The notes under the pieces: generated by a model
Databases searched by the model: none
What the model was told of the DNA's origin: nothing
The model's input: the letters and a program-made list of their open reading frames with translations, nothing else
Assembly (NCBI GenBank): GCA_045541115.1
Contig: JAZQIM010000001.1
Location: 1 to 64,000, forward strand
Direction of reading: 5' to 3'
Length of the DNA stretch: 64,000 bases
DNA from: Aphodoplasma sp045541115
GTDB lineage: Bacteria; Bacillota; Clostridia; UBA1381; UMGS1253
Made by a program: the position numbers and the translations under genes
Part shown: one piece after another, positions 25,919 through 35,404 of the stretch
How the letters are laid out: each line of letters begins with the position of its first letter
Numbering within the stretch: position 1 is the first letter of the stretch

Positions 25919-26263
25919 ATGGCAAAATTCAGAGGCGGCATGCCGGGTGGCATGGGCAACATGAATAATATGATTAAACAGGCACAGAAAATGCAGGAGC
26001 AAATGCTTAAGCTCCAGGAAGAAGCAGAAGAAAAAACTGTTGAAGCATCTTCCGGTGGCGGCGCTGTAAGCGTTGTTGTTTCAGGCAAAAAGCAAATAGT
26101 ATCAATAAAAATCAGCCCCGAGGCAGTTGATCCGGACGATGTTGAAACACTCGAGGACTTGATTTTGGCTGCAACAAATGAGGCTCTTCGCATGGCAGAG
26201 GAAATGCTCGCACGTGACATGAGCAAGCTTACAGGCGGCATGAACATACCGGGACTGTTTTAA
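25919..26263 (+). CDS. YbaB/EbfC-family nucleoid-associated protein
   Basis: A 114-aa DNA-binding dimer protein. The Gly/Met-rich start and helix NMIKQAQKMQEQMLKLQEE are typical, followed by the family beta core VEASSGGGAVSVVVSG and the EDLILAATNEAL helix. Its position between dnaX and recR is the widely conserved order. It has a GGAGG site. Confidence 0.95.
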   Translation: MAKFRGGMPGGMGNMNNMIKQAQKMQEQMLKLQEEAEEKTVEASSGGGAVSVVVSGKKQIVSIKISPEAVDPDDVETLEDLILAATNEALRMAEEMLARDMSKLTGGMNIPGLF

Positions 26264-26287
26264 TTTATAAGTTTTTGGAGGCAGTAT

Positions 26288-26881
26288 ATGCACGCACCAC
26301 CTATAGAAAATTTGATAGAACAATTTGCAAAACTTCCCGGCATAGGTCGCAAAAGCGCCGAAAGACTTGCCTTTCACGTGCTTAATATGCCGGCCGAGTA
26401 TGCGAAAGATATGGCAGACGCGCTTGTGGAGGCAAAAGAAAAAATCTGTTTTTGCGATTTTTGCCAAAATCTTACCGACACATCGCCATGCGCTATATGC
26501 TCTGACCAAAGGCGCGAAAAAAGCATCATATGTGTTGTCGAATCACCAAAAGATGTTCTGGCTATCGAAAAAATGCGTGAATATCGCGGATTGTATCACG
26601 TTTTACACGGCGCACTTTCGCCTATGGACGGAATTGGTCCTGACGATTTAAAGATTGCGCCACTTCTTGCCCGGATTGGCGAAGGCGATGTCGAAGAAGT
26701 CATTATGGCGACAAATCCCAATGTGTCGGGCGAAGCAACCGCAATGTATTTATGCAAGCTTTTAAAACCGCTCAGTGTGCGCGTTACGCGTATTGCACAC
26801 GGCATTCCCGTAGGCGGCGATTTGGAATATGCCGACGAAGTCACGCTTCTTCGCGCGATGGAAGGCAGACGCGATATGTAA
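26288..26881 (+). CDS. recR: Recombination mediator protein RecR
   Basis: A 197-aa protein acting with RecF/RecO in RecA loading. Helix-hairpin-helix: KLPGIGRKSAERLAFH. Zinc finger: CDFCQNLTDTSPCAIC. TOPRIM domain: IICVVESPKDVLAIEK through MDGIGPDDLKI. The C-terminal Walker-B-like region ends in GGDLEYADEVTL. It is the last gene of the dnaX unit and a terminator follows. Confidence 0.97.
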   Translation: MHAPPIENLIEQFAKLPGIGRKSAERLAFHVLNMPAEYAKDMADALVEAKEKICFCDFCQNLTDTSPCAICSDQRREKSIICVVESPKDVLAIEKMREYRGLYHVLHGALSPMDGIGPDDLKIAPLLARIGEGDVEEVIMATNPNVSGEATAMYLCKLLKPLSVRVTRIAHGIPVGGDLEYADEVTLLRAMEGRRDM

Positions 26882-26882
26882 T

Positions 26883-26932
26883 AAAAAAGGCTCTACTCTG
26901 ATTTAATATCAGAATAAAGCCTTATTTTTTTA
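26883..26932. terminator. Bidirectional terminator between recR and the galacturonate operon
   Basis: A long imperfect hairpin (AAGGCT ... AGCCTT with an inner CTGAT/ATCAG stem) is flanked by A- and T-runs. Confidence 0.75.
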
Positions 26933-26937
26933 TGTTT

Positions 26938-27657
26938 TTATGCGTACTGTTCAACAAAATTTACTATCGGTGTCGGGTCTGTGAGGCCATGTGGGTGATG
27001 CTTAACCATACTTTTTTGGATAACCTTTATCTTTCCACCATGCTCCTTATAGTAATTTTCCAGCACCTTACCGTTTTCGTCGTAAATTACTACATTGTCA
27101 GCGTTTCCGTAAAGCATAATTATCGGTATATCGTTTTCGATGAGCTTATCCATATGGTCAATAGGACTTTGTCTAAAGTTTATGATAGTCGATTTGCTAA
27201 AGCCGTATACTGATACGAGCTCTCTCCAGAACGACTCATCAAATTCTGCCTCGCCGAGTCCTGCCATGCTTAATATGTTAAGTACCGGTGCATCAAGGTA
27301 AATAACAGATACTAACTCGGGATACTCCTGCGCAAGACGTGCTGCCTGCAATCCGCCGCAGCTCATGCCAACAAGAATGCATTTTTCTTCAAGCTTATAC
27401 TTTTTTGCAACGAATCTTACAAAATCAGCCATATTGTCAATCTCGTCGCTCGATGCCCAGCGATTGCGGTGTGCTATGTTGCAAAGAGTATAGCCTTTTT
27501 CAAGCATTGCAATCTCGAAGCTCGGAAAAGCATCAAAATATTCCGTTTTTAAAATCAATTTTCCGTTTGGCGCTGTCTTTGGAAAAACTACCTTTGCCAA
27601 TCTCTCTTCAAATTCGAATTGCTCAATTTCAAAACCGTTCCATAAATTTTCGCTCAT
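26938..27657 (-). CDS. Alpha/beta hydrolase in the galacturonate operon
   Basis: A 239-aa reading from the ATG at 27657, preceded by GAGGTGAG; a GTG at 27666 is possible. The nucleophile elbow is LVGMSCGGLQAARLA, a later acid is in LYGNADNVVIYD, and the catalytic His is likely in MVKHHPHGLTDP. It is the last gene of the uxa operon, 27 bp after uxaC. A role in removing acyl or methyl esters from incoming uronates is an inference from context. No signal peptide is present, so it acts in the cytoplasm. Confidence 0.8.
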   Translation of the reverse strand: MSENLWNGFEIEQFEFEERLAKVVFPKTAPNGKLILKTEYFDAFPSFEIAMLEKGYTLCNIAHRNRWASSDEIDNMADFVRFVAKKYKLEEKCILVGMSCGGLQAARLAQEYPELVSVIYLDAPVLNILSMAGLGEAEFDESFWRELVSVYGFSKSTIINFRQSPIDHMDKLIENDIPIIMLYGNADNVVIYDENGKVLENYYKEHGGKIKVIQKSMVKHHPHGLTDPTPIVNFVEQYA

Positions 27658-27683
27658 GACACTCACCTCAAAATTTTTATGTT

Positions 27684-29051
27684 TTAGAACTTAAAATATT
27701 CTTTTGCGTTCTGATAGCAGATTCCGCGTACAATTTTCTCGAGCGCATCTCTGTCATCAGGATATTCGCCATCTTCAACCCACTTACCAATCAAATTACA
27801 AAGTATTCGTCTGAAATACTCGTGGCGCGTATAGGAAACGAAGCTGCGCGAATCTGTAAGCATTCCGACAAACTTTCCTAATATGCCAAGATTTGCAAGC
27901 GCACACATCTGCGCCTCCATGCCATCGCGGTTATCATTAAACCACCATCCCGAACCAAACTGGATTTTGCTTTTTTCCGGGCCCTTCTGGAAGTTACCGA
28001 GCATTGTGCCCAAAACATAGTTATCCTTCGGATTAAGTGTATATAAAATTGTTTTCGGCAGTGCATCTTCGCGCTCAAGATTATCTAAAAAGCTTGAGAG
28101 CTTCTGCGCAATACAAAGGTCATTTATACTGTCAAAGCCCGTATCAGCACCAAGCTTATCGAGCATTTTTTTGTTGTTGTTACGGAGTGCTCCAATATGA
28201 AGCTGCATTGTCCATCCGAGTCTTTCATACTCTTTTGCACATTCAAATATTACTGCCGTTTTGAATATGTCGATTTCATTTTCCGAAAGCTCTTTGCCGC
28301 TGATCTTTCTATCAAAGACTTTACTTGCATCGCCTAATGCAAACGGCACATAATCGAGTGCATGGTCAGAGAGTCTGCAGCCGTTTTCGTGGAAAAATGC
28401 TATTTTTTCCTTAAGCCATTTTATAAGCTCATCATAGCTTGCAATTTCATTACTCTCAATATATTCATCAAACCATTGCTTATCAATATTTACGGCTTTG
28501 TCAGGGCGGAATGTCGGAATTACCTTCGTCTTAAATCCGTCCTTTTTAAGCTGCTTATGATATCTTAAATCGTCTGCCGGGTCATCTGTCGTGCAAATAA
28601 CTTCGACGTTTGACTTTGAAATAAGAGCTTTTGCTGAAAATTCATCGCTCTTTAGCTTTTCGTTACAAATATCCCATATTCTTTTTGCCGACTTTTCATT
28701 TAGCGGCTCATCTATATCGAAATATCTCTTAAGCTCGAGCGCCGTCCAGTGATAGAGCGGATTTCCTATAAGATACGGCATAACACTCGCAAATCCAAGC
28801 CATTTTTCGTATCTGTCGCCATTTCCCGTTATCATCTCTTCGTCGATTCCAAAACTTCTCATCTGGCGCCATTTATAATGGTCCGTACCCAAAAACAAAT
28901 CATATGTATCGCTAAACTTATAATCGTTTGCAATCATTTCGGGCACAAGATGACAATGGTAATCGATTATCGGCATATCGTTTGCATAATCGTAGAACAA
29001 TTCTCGTCCCGTTTTGTTATATAACATAAAATCATCTTTTATAATTCCCAT
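27684..29051 (-). CDS. uxaC: Uronate isomerase
   Basis: A 455-aa enzyme converting D-galacturonate to D-tagaturonate (and D-glucuronate to D-fructuronate). The ATG at 29051 (MGIIKDDFML) has AAGGGAG upstream; the longer frame runs back into kdgK. Amidohydrolase-type motif DYHCHLVPEMIAND near the N-terminus, NPLYHWTALELKRYF, MQLHIGALRNNN and LTDSRSFVSYTRHEYFRR are typical of UxaC. It is the fifth gene of the operon. Confidence 0.96.
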   Translation of the reverse strand: MGIIKDDFMLYNKTGRELFYDYANDMPIIDYHCHLVPEMIANDYKFSDTYDLFLGTDHYKWRQMRSFGIDEEMITGNGDRYEKWLGFASVMPYLIGNPLYHWTALELKRYFDIDEPLNEKSAKRIWDICNEKLKSDEFSAKALISKSNVEVICTTDDPADDLRYHKQLKKDGFKTKVIPTFRPDKAVNIDKQWFDEYIESNEIASYDELIKWLKEKIAFFHENGCRLSDHALDYVPFALGDASKVFDRKISGKELSENEIDIFKTAVIFECAKEYERLGWTMQLHIGALRNNNKKMLDKLGADTGFDSINDLCIAQKLSSFLDNLEREDALPKTILYTLNPKDNYVLGTMLGNFQKGPEKSKIQFGSGWWFNDNRDGMEAQMCALANLGILGKFVGMLTDSRSFVSYTRHEYFRRILCNLIGKWVEDGEYPDDRDALEKIVRGICYQNAKEYFKF

Positions 29052-29064
29052 ATCACAAACTCCC

Positions 29065-30162
29065 TTATCTTTGAACTCTTGCGCCTGCTCCGCCCATAAT
29101 TGCTTCGACTTCTTTTTTGTTTGCCATTGTAGTATCACCCGGTGTCGTCATAGCAAGTGCACCGTGGGCAGCTCCGTAATTAACAGCAAGCTCCGGACTA
29201 TCCGTCGTCATAAGACCATAAATGAGTCCCGATGCAAACGAATCTCCGCCGCCGACTCTGTCCATGATTTCAAGGTTTTTATAATCCTTTGCCTTATATA
29301 TTTCTCCATCTGCCCAGCAGATTGCGCTCCAGTCGTTAATCGTCGCTGTTTTTACCTCACGAAGTGTCGTTGCAATTACCTTAAAGTTAGGATACTGCTT
29401 CGAGGCTTCAACGATCATCTTTTTATATCCGTCAAGATTAAGCTCCTTTAAGCTCTCGTCGTTTCCTTCAACCTTCAATCCAAGGCAAGCCGTAAAGTCT
29501 TCTTCGTTACCAATCATAACATCGACGTACTTCGCAATTTCCTTGTTTACTTCCTGCGCCTTTTCAAGTCCGCCGATAGCACTCCACATTGACGGGCGAT
29601 AGTTAAGGTCATAGGAAATAATAGTATTGTACTTTTTAGCTATCTTTACTGCCTCAAGCACAGTTTGGCACGACTGCTCCGATAAAGCGGCATATATTCC
29701 GCCTGTATGCAGCCACCTTACGCCAAGTGTGCCAAAAATATATTCAAAATCAAAGTCTTCAGGTGTTGCTTTTGAAATGGCAGTGTTTGCTCTGTCCGAG
29801 CAACCAACCGCTCCTCTTATGCCATATCCCCTTTCAGTAAAGTTAAGACCGTTTCTGCATGTTCTGCCGATGCCGTCCGTTTTGCTCCAGTGGATAAGCG
29901 ATGTGTCAACGCCGCCCTGCTCAATAAAGTCCTCCATAAGATAACCAACCTCATTTTGGGCAAATGCCGTTATTACAGCCGTATCCATCTTAAAGCATTT
30001 ATGCAGGCCACGAATTACATTGTATTCTCCGCCGCCTTCCCATGCACGAAACTGTCTTGCAGTTCTTATTCTGCCTTCGCCCGGGTCGAGCCTTAACATT
30101 ACTTCGCCAAGAGATACCGCATCAAATTTACAATCCTTTTTATCCTTGATGTTTAAATTCAT
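29065..30162 (-). CDS. kdgK: 2-Keto-3-deoxygluconate kinase (PfkB family)
   Basis: A 365-aa ribokinase-fold enzyme phosphorylating KDG to KDPG. Features: FDAVSLGEVMLRLDPGEG, the sugar-binding region AWEGGGEYNVIRGL, SYDLNYRPSMW, and the C-terminal anion-hole motif DRVGGGDSFASGLIYGL with the catalytic Asp. The ATG has AAGGAGGAG upstream. It lies between eda and uxaC, where this activity is needed. Confidence 0.93.
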   Translation of the reverse strand: MNLNIKDKKDCKFDAVSLGEVMLRLDPGEGRIRTARQFRAWEGGGEYNVIRGLHKCFKMDTAVITAFAQNEVGYLMEDFIEQGGVDTSLIHWSKTDGIGRTCRNGLNFTERGYGIRGAVGCSDRANTAISKATPEDFDFEYIFGTLGVRWLHTGGIYAALSEQSCQTVLEAVKIAKKYNTIISYDLNYRPSMWSAIGGLEKAQEVNKEIAKYVDVMIGNEEDFTACLGLKVEGNDESLKELNLDGYKKMIVEASKQYPNFKVIATTLREVKTATINDWSAICWADGEIYKAKDYKNLEIMDRVGGGDSFASGLIYGLMTTDSPELAVNYGAAHGALAMTTPGDTTMANKKEVEAIMGGAGARVQR

Positions 30163-30174
30163 ATTTTCTCCTCC

Positions 30175-30813
30175 TTATGCGCGTATGCTCTTAACAAGCT
30201 CTACCGCTTCCTTTACAAGCGCCGTTATTTTGTCAAATTCCTTGTTTGCTACAAGGTCTTTTTTAACCATCCAGCTTCCGCCGCAGCAAATTATGTTTGA
30301 ACACGATAAATACTGCGCGAGATTTTTCTCGCTTACGCCGCCTGTTGGCATAAACTTAACCATTGAGTATGGCGCGCCCATCGCCTTAATCATTGAAACG
30401 CCGCCTGCCTGCTCTGCCGGGAAAAACTTTATTACCTTAAGCCCGCGCTTCACAGCCTTTGCCACTTCTGATGGTGTAATACAGCCGGGAAATACCGGAA
30501 TATTTTTCTTTATACAGTAATCAACAATTTCTTCGTCAAAGCCGGGGCTTACAATAAATTTTGCTCCCGCACCTACCGCTCTGTCAACCTGCTCTATTGT
30601 AAGAACTGTGCCTGCCCCAACGAGCATCTCGGGATGGTTTTGTGACATGATTTTAATTGACTCTTCAGCGGCAGCTGTGCGAAATGTTACCTCTGCGCAA
30701 GGAAGTCCGCCCTTGCAAAGAGCGTCTGCAAGCGCTAGAGCATCGTTTGCATCGTCAAGCACTACTACCGGCACTACTCCGTATTCTTCTATAAGCTTAT
30801 GCATTTGTTCCAT
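30175..30813 (-). CDS. eda: KDPG/KHG aldolase
   Basis: A 212-aa class I aldolase splitting KDPG to pyruvate and glyceraldehyde 3-phosphate. Signatures: AEVTFRTAAAEESI with the catalytic Glu, VGAGTVLTIEQV, FPGCITPSEVAKA and the Schiff-base lysine in LKVIKFFPAEQAGG, then FMPTGGVS for phosphate binding. Normal length. Confidence 0.96.
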   Translation of the reverse strand: MEQMHKLIEEYGVVPVVVLDDANDALALADALCKGGLPCAEVTFRTAAAEESIKIMSQNHPEMLVGAGTVLTIEQVDRAVGAGAKFIVSPGFDEEIVDYCIKKNIPVFPGCITPSEVAKAVKRGLKVIKFFPAEQAGGVSMIKAMGAPYSMVKFMPTGGVSEKNLAQYLSCSNIICCGGSWMVKKDLVANKEFDKITALVKEAVELVKSIRA

Positions 30814-30830
30814 TGTTTTTTTCTCCTTTT

Positions 30831-32210
30831 CTACAGTACTATACCATCTTTGAATATCGAAATTTCACTATATCCGTTTATTTCATTTTTTGTCTGCTCG
30901 CCTGATGCTACCGATATAATGTAATCTAAAAACTTATCAGTAAGACTCTCCATGCTCACACCTTCCAAAAGAGGCGATGCATCAAAGTCAATCCAGTTAG
31001 CCTTTTTCTCTGCTAATGAGCGGTTTGTTGCAACCTTTACTGTCGGAACAGGCGCGCCTACAGGCGTTCCCCTGCCCGTTGTAAACAAGACCATATGTAC
31101 TCCTGCTGCCGTAAGGTTCGTTATTGCAACGATGTCATTTCCCGGGCCGTTTAAAAGCGAGAGACCGTTTTTCGTCACAGTATCGCCGTAATCGAGAACA
31201 TCAACGACTTCTCCCTTGCCGCCCTTTTGAACGCAGCCAAGCGACTTTTCTTCAAGTGTAGTTATTCCGCCCGCCTTATTTCCCGGCGAAGGATTTTCGT
31301 ATATTACCTGATTATGTCTTGTAAAGTAGTCTTTAAAGTTATTTATAAGACTTACCGTTTTATCAAACAGCTCTTTTGTCGGACATCTTTTCATAAGAAG
31401 GTGTTCTGCGCCAAACATTTCCGGCACTTCCGTAAGCACACATGTCGCGCCACAGGAAATGAGCTTGTCAGAAAGTGAGCCTACGAGCGGATTTGCGGTA
31501 ATTCCGCTGTATCCATCGCTGCCGCCACACTTTAATCCGATTTTTAGTTCGGATATGTTAACAGCTTCTCTTTTAAATTTATTCGCATATTCTTTTAATT
31601 CATTTACAAGCTTTATCGCTTCTTCTACTTCATCTTCTGCCTGCTGACAATTTAAAAATTTAACTCTGTCGGGGTTATATTCTCCCAAAACCTTTTTAAA
31701 CTCATCTATGTTGTTATTTTCACATCCAAGTCCTAAAACGAGTACGCCGCCGGCGTTAGGATGATTTACAAGTCCTTTTAATATGAGCTGTGTAATCTTG
31801 TGGTCGCCGCCAAGCTGCGAGCAGCCGAACGGATGCTCAAATGTTTTTGCACCCGTTGCATCCGCAACCCTTTTTGCGACCTTGTTTACGCATCCAACCG
31901 TATTTATTATCCATATCTCATTTCGTATGCCGACACTGCCGTTTTCGCGAACATATCCCATAAATGTTTTGTCGCTCTTTATTCTTTCTATGGGCGTAAA
32001 TTCCGGGCAATATTCATATTCAAACTTATCGCTAAGATTTGTTTTCATATTATGGCTGTGAACATGCTCGCCACATTTTATATTCTCAGTTGCATGTCCT
32101 ATGGGATTGCCGTATTTAATTATGTTTTCGCCCTTTTTTATGTCGTGTTTTGCATATTTATGACCATCTTCAAGATTTATATAAACATTATCAAGCTCAT
32201 TTATTAACAT
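30831..32210 (-). CDS. uxaA: Altronate dehydratase
   Basis: A 459-aa enzyme converting D-altronate to KDG. The N-terminal SAF-like segment (about 1-70, with GENIIKYGNPIGHA and CGEHVHSHN) is fused to the UxaA core, with GYVRENGSVGIRNE, HPFGCSQLGGDH, LGLGCENNNID and LKCGGSDGYSGITANP, whose Cys residues fit iron binding. The start overlaps the end of uxaB by 14 bp, so translation is coupled. It is slightly shorter than the usual roughly 495 residues. Confidence 0.95.
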   Translation of the reverse strand: MLINELDNVYINLEDGHKYAKHDIKKGENIIKYGNPIGHATENIKCGEHVHSHNMKTNLSDKFEYEYCPEFTPIERIKSDKTFMGYVRENGSVGIRNEIWIINTVGCVNKVAKRVADATGAKTFEHPFGCSQLGGDHKITQLILKGLVNHPNAGGVLVLGLGCENNNIDEFKKVLGEYNPDRVKFLNCQQAEDEVEEAIKLVNELKEYANKFKREAVNISELKIGLKCGGSDGYSGITANPLVGSLSDKLISCGATCVLTEVPEMFGAEHLLMKRCPTKELFDKTVSLINNFKDYFTRHNQVIYENPSPGNKAGGITTLEEKSLGCVQKGGKGEVVDVLDYGDTVTKNGLSLLNGPGNDIVAITNLTAAGVHMVLFTTGRGTPVGAPVPTVKVATNRSLAEKKANWIDFDASPLLEGVSMESLTDKFLDYIISVASGEQTKNEINGYSEISIFKDGIVL

Positions 32211-33474
32211 ATTTTATAACCTCTTCCGTAAGATTGCTCAAATCTTCGCCCCAAAGCTCTTTGTTTGCAAGAATTTCTGAAACAGACGCATTTTTCATAA
32301 ACTCCATAACCTTTTCGTCATCGTTTGGCGTAGAGTTTTTATAAAACTCAATAAGCTTTGCAAACGACATGCAAAGATGCTTTGGCATTTCGCCTTTACG
32401 CTTTATGTACTCAAGTAGCGACGGCAAAACTCTTACCTTAAACTTGCTCACGGAATTTAGCGCGATCGATGAGCAAAAATGCTTTATATACGGATTTTCA
32501 AATCTCTCGAACACATTGTCCGCATACTCTTTTAATTCCTCGTAAGGTAAATCGAGCGTTGGTATGATTTCATCGTAAACGCAAGCCTTTACAAAGCTGC
32601 TCATTTTTTCATCCTTCATGCAATCTCCTACCGTTTCAACGCCTTCCAAAAGTGCGTACGGTATCATCGATGTATGAGCGCCATTTAAGATTCTTACTTT
32701 TCTTGTGCGGTATCTTTCAAGATTGTCTGTAACGATGATGTTTAAGTTTGCCTTATCAAACGGAAACTCCTTCGTTATATTTTGCGGCCCTTCAATTACC
32801 CATAAGTGAAATAACTCACTTGTGTTAAGCATGTTGTCTTCAAAATCTGTTTCGATTTTTTCGTCTTTCGGATAACCTGTTACAATTCTGTCTACGAGTG
32901 TATTGTAGAAAACGTTTTCATTTTTTACCCAGTTTTCAAACTCTTCACCGAGATTCCAGAGCTTTGCATATTTTAATATACATTCACATAATGTTTTTCC
33001 GTTTTTATCGATAAGCTCACACGGCAAGAAAATAAATCCACCGTAACCAAGCTTAAAGCGCTCTTGCAAAAGAAGCGTCACCTTTGCAGGAAAGCTTACA
33101 TTCGGAGCATCTTCCATCTTATCATTTTCGTTATAGACAATTCCTGATTCCGTCGTGTTTGACACAACAAATCTAAAATCCTTATTCTTTGCAAGAGCAA
33201 GAAATTTGCCAAAATCATCATACGGCTTTACAGTTCTTGTTATGCAGTCAATCACCTTTTTTTCTACCGTAGCAACTCCGTCACGAAGACCGCGCATAAC
33301 ATGAGTATATCTGCAGTTTTGTGCCTCAAGCATATCACACATACCTTTTTCGATAGGCTGAACAACAACTACTCCTGCATCAAAATCTGTTTTTTCGTTC
33401 GTCAGCTGAATGATCCAGTCAACAAATCCTCTTAAAAATCCACCTTCACCAAACTGAATTACCTTTTCTACCAT
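32197..33474 (-). CDS. uxaB: Tagaturonate reductase
   Basis: A 425-aa polyol-type NAD-dependent dehydrogenase reducing tagaturonate to altronate. The nucleotide-binding start is VIQFGEGGFLRGFVDW. Further family signs are NTTESGIVY, GYGGFIFLPCELIDKNG, NTLVDRIVTGYP and RKVRILNGAHTSMIPYALL, with the catalytic Lys region of the mannitol dehydrogenase family. It is the first gene of the operon. Confidence 0.95.
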   Translation of the reverse strand: MVEKVIQFGEGGFLRGFVDWIIQLTNEKTDFDAGVVVVQPIEKGMCDMLEAQNCRYTHVMRGLRDGVATVEKKVIDCITRTVKPYDDFGKFLALAKNKDFRFVVSNTTESGIVYNENDKMEDAPNVSFPAKVTLLLQERFKLGYGGFIFLPCELIDKNGKTLCECILKYAKLWNLGEEFENWVKNENVFYNTLVDRIVTGYPKDEKIETDFEDNMLNTSELFHLWVIEGPQNITKEFPFDKANLNIIVTDNLERYRTRKVRILNGAHTSMIPYALLEGVETVGDCMKDEKMSSFVKACVYDEIIPTLDLPYEELKEYADNVFERFENPYIKHFCSSIALNSVSKFKVRVLPSLLEYIKRKGEMPKHLCMSFAKLIEFYKNSTPNDDEKVMEFMKNASVSEILANKELWGEDLSNLTEEVIKYVNK

Positions 33475-33680
33475 TTTCCCTCTCCCCCGACTATATTTTG
33501 TCAGTATTAAAAGCCGTCATTTTCACAGCGCCGCACAGGCACAAACAGCATTTTAATATTAAATTATTTTATATTTTTCCGTATATATTCTTTATACCCC
33601 ATATTTGCCTTTATGTCAATGCTTTTTGCCTTTTTTCCGTTGTTTTTACGTGATTTTTTGCCGCCAAAAATAAATATAAA
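33475..33680. other. Intergenic region upstream of uxaB
   Basis: This AT-rich stretch must hold the uxa operon promoter (minus strand). No convincing promoter pair, cre site or uronate-regulator operator was recognised by eye. Confidence 0.4.
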
Positions 33681-33704
33681 AAAGTGGCATAGATGCCACT
33701 TTGT
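33681..33704 (-). terminator. Terminator of the lysR gene
   Basis: Arms AAAGTGGCAT and ATGCCACTTT are separated by 2 nt, with T-runs on both sides, about 40 bp past the lysR stop. Confidence 0.78.
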
Positions 33705-33724
33705 TTTTTATGATTTTAAAGATA

Positions 33725-33739
33725 GTTTAGATGACATTT
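33725..33739. repeat. att-like 15-bp sequence (copy A)
   Basis: GTTTAGATGACATTT occurs here just past the lysR stop and again, in the same orientation, at 35640-35654 over the left end of the integrated element. Confidence 0.6.
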
Positions 33740-33740
33740 T

Positions 33741-34652
33741 TTATGCGTTAGGAACTTTCTCTACCAACTCTTCGAGCATTTTTATAAAACACTGCGCCAA
33801 ATCGGAACATTTTCTGTCTGCATGAAGCATGTACCCTATGTTATAGTACGAATCGCTTTCAAGCGGTTTGCTGACAATTTTTCCTTCGTTTAAACTAGAC
33901 GGCATAATCCCCGTTCCAACCGTATAGCTATCAGTAGTCAATAGCACATTCATAAGGCTCGCCCTGTCACTTATTTCGATATGTCTTTTCACGTCTGAAA
34001 TTTCCATAATTTCTTCAGTAAAAAACGAAACATTATGTTTGCCTTGTTCATACGAAACAAATGGATATTTTGCCAGTTCATTGTATGTTAAGGTATCGTT
34101 GTTGCATACAGGGTGATCCTTTCTGACAAACACATGGGGCGATGCCTTTAGCACCGATGTAAAATTCAATTTTTTATTGATTAAAATACGTTTCATTATA
34201 TCAAAATCTGTATTTTTTATGGCAATAATTCCAATGTCGCAATATCCGTTTTCTACTTCATTTATGACATTATACGTCTTCGTTTCTATCAATGATATCT
34301 TATAGGTATCATCTGTAACTGAATTTAGCATTTTGCCAAATATATCTGCAATAAAGTCATAATGCTGTGTTGATATATACAGCTTTTGACATCTTTGATC
34401 TGATTTATATTTTGCAAGTATAAAATTGTTTTGTTCAATAATTTGAGAAGCATATCTAACAAACTCTGCGCCATCGCTTGTAAGACACACTCCATTATTG
34501 GAACGCTCAAAAATTTTTATATCCAACTCAGTTTCCAGAGCTTTGACTGCAGCAGACAAACTCGATTGCGCTATGTAAAGTGTTTTTGCGGCTTCATTAA
34601 AAGAACCCATTTTTAATATTTCCAAAACATATTTGCATTGTTGTATTGTCAT
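33741..34652 (-). CDS. LysR-family transcriptional regulator
   Basis: A 303-aa LysR regulator. The N-terminal winged helix (GSFNEAAKTLYIAQSSLSAAVKALE) spans about residues 15-60, followed by an effector-binding domain with two lobes. GGAGG lies within the end of the upstream DUF554 gene; only 6 bp separate the two genes, so they form one unit. It probably regulates its own operon through the palindrome at 35405-35422. The ligand is unknown. Confidence 0.9.
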   Translation of the reverse strand: MTIQQCKYVLEILKMGSFNEAAKTLYIAQSSLSAAVKALETELDIKIFERSNNGVCLTSDGAEFVRYASQIIEQNNFILAKYKSDQRCQKLYISTQHYDFIADIFGKMLNSVTDDTYKISLIETKTYNVINEVENGYCDIGIIAIKNTDFDIMKRILINKKLNFTSVLKASPHVFVRKDHPVCNNDTLTYNELAKYPFVSYEQGKHNVSFFTEEIMEISDVKRHIEISDRASLMNVLLTTDSYTVGTGIMPSSLNEGKIVSKPLESDSYYNIGYMLHADRKCSDLAQCFIKMLEELVEKVPNA

Positions 34653-34658
34653 CTATAT

Positions 34659-35345
34659 TTACCTCCATGCTTTGAGTGTTATATTGTATAACAATATTAT
34701 AAAAATCCCTATAACCATATTAACATTATTTATTTTATATTTACTTTCGCAAAGCAGATTAAATCCGGAAAAAAACAAAATAATGTATCCCATCGCGCAT
34801 AACTGTTTTATAATCATTGTATCAAAAAAAGTCTTTGATAATATTGTCAGCAAAACGATTATTACTTGACACAAAGCTACAGGTACAGAAGAGAATAAAA
34901 CTTTTTTACCATAACTGATGCCAAACATCAATGCAAAAGGAAAATCTATTAGGCTTTTTATTAGCAATTGACTGTTATCCCCAACTGTCGCAAGCAGAAT
35001 AGGTCCGCAAATTTGCATTCCGCCAACACCAAAAAATATTGTAGAATCAATAAAAGCCGAAAAACTCTCATTTGCAAAATTTGATAAATTATTGATGTTT
35101 TCTTCCAGTTTAATAGCATCGCCTATCATCGTTCCGGCTATCAATGCAAAAATAATTACGAGCAAATCTTTGCTTTTTAACATCAACGCATCAATATCAA
35201 ATATGTTTTCAAAAAAACCCACTGCACTGATTATCATAATAGCAATACCAAATACAGTAAAATTCTTAAATTTTATGTGTTTTTTAAATACACTTCCAAA
35301 GAAGGAGCCTGCAATTATACTTAAAGCATTTATTAGTATTCCCAT
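34659..35345 (-). CDS. DUF554 family membrane protein
   Basis: A 228-aa polytopic protein with about six membrane segments. It has the family start MGILINALSIIAGSFFGSVFK, and GTMIGDAIKLEENIN and FFGVGGMQICGPI as in YdfK/YqgA proteins. Possible transport function, substrate unknown. It is first in a two-gene unit with the LysR regulator, suggesting that the regulator senses something this protein handles. Confidence 0.85.
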   Translation of the reverse strand: MGILINALSIIAGSFFGSVFKKHIKFKNFTVFGIAIMIISAVGFFENIFDIDALMLKSKDLLVIIFALIAGTMIGDAIKLEENINNLSNFANESFSAFIDSTIFFGVGGMQICGPILLATVGDNSQLLIKSLIDFPFALMFGISYGKKVLFSSVPVALCQVIIVLLTILSKTFFDTMIIKQLCAMGYIILFFSGFNLLCESKYKINNVNMVIGIFIILLYNITLKAWR

Positions 35346-35362
35346 ATTTCCACCTCGATATT

Positions 35363-35368
35363 ATTATA
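35363..35368 (-). promoter_or_regulatory. -10 element of the DUF554-lysR unit
   Basis: A perfect TATAAT on the minus strand, about 18 bp upstream of the DUF554 start codon. The -35 position reads ACCCAT, which is weak and fits an activator-dependent promoter. Confidence 0.55.
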
Positions 35369-35404
35369 TCATAGGCAATAACAAAATGGGTAATACTAAA
35401 AATC

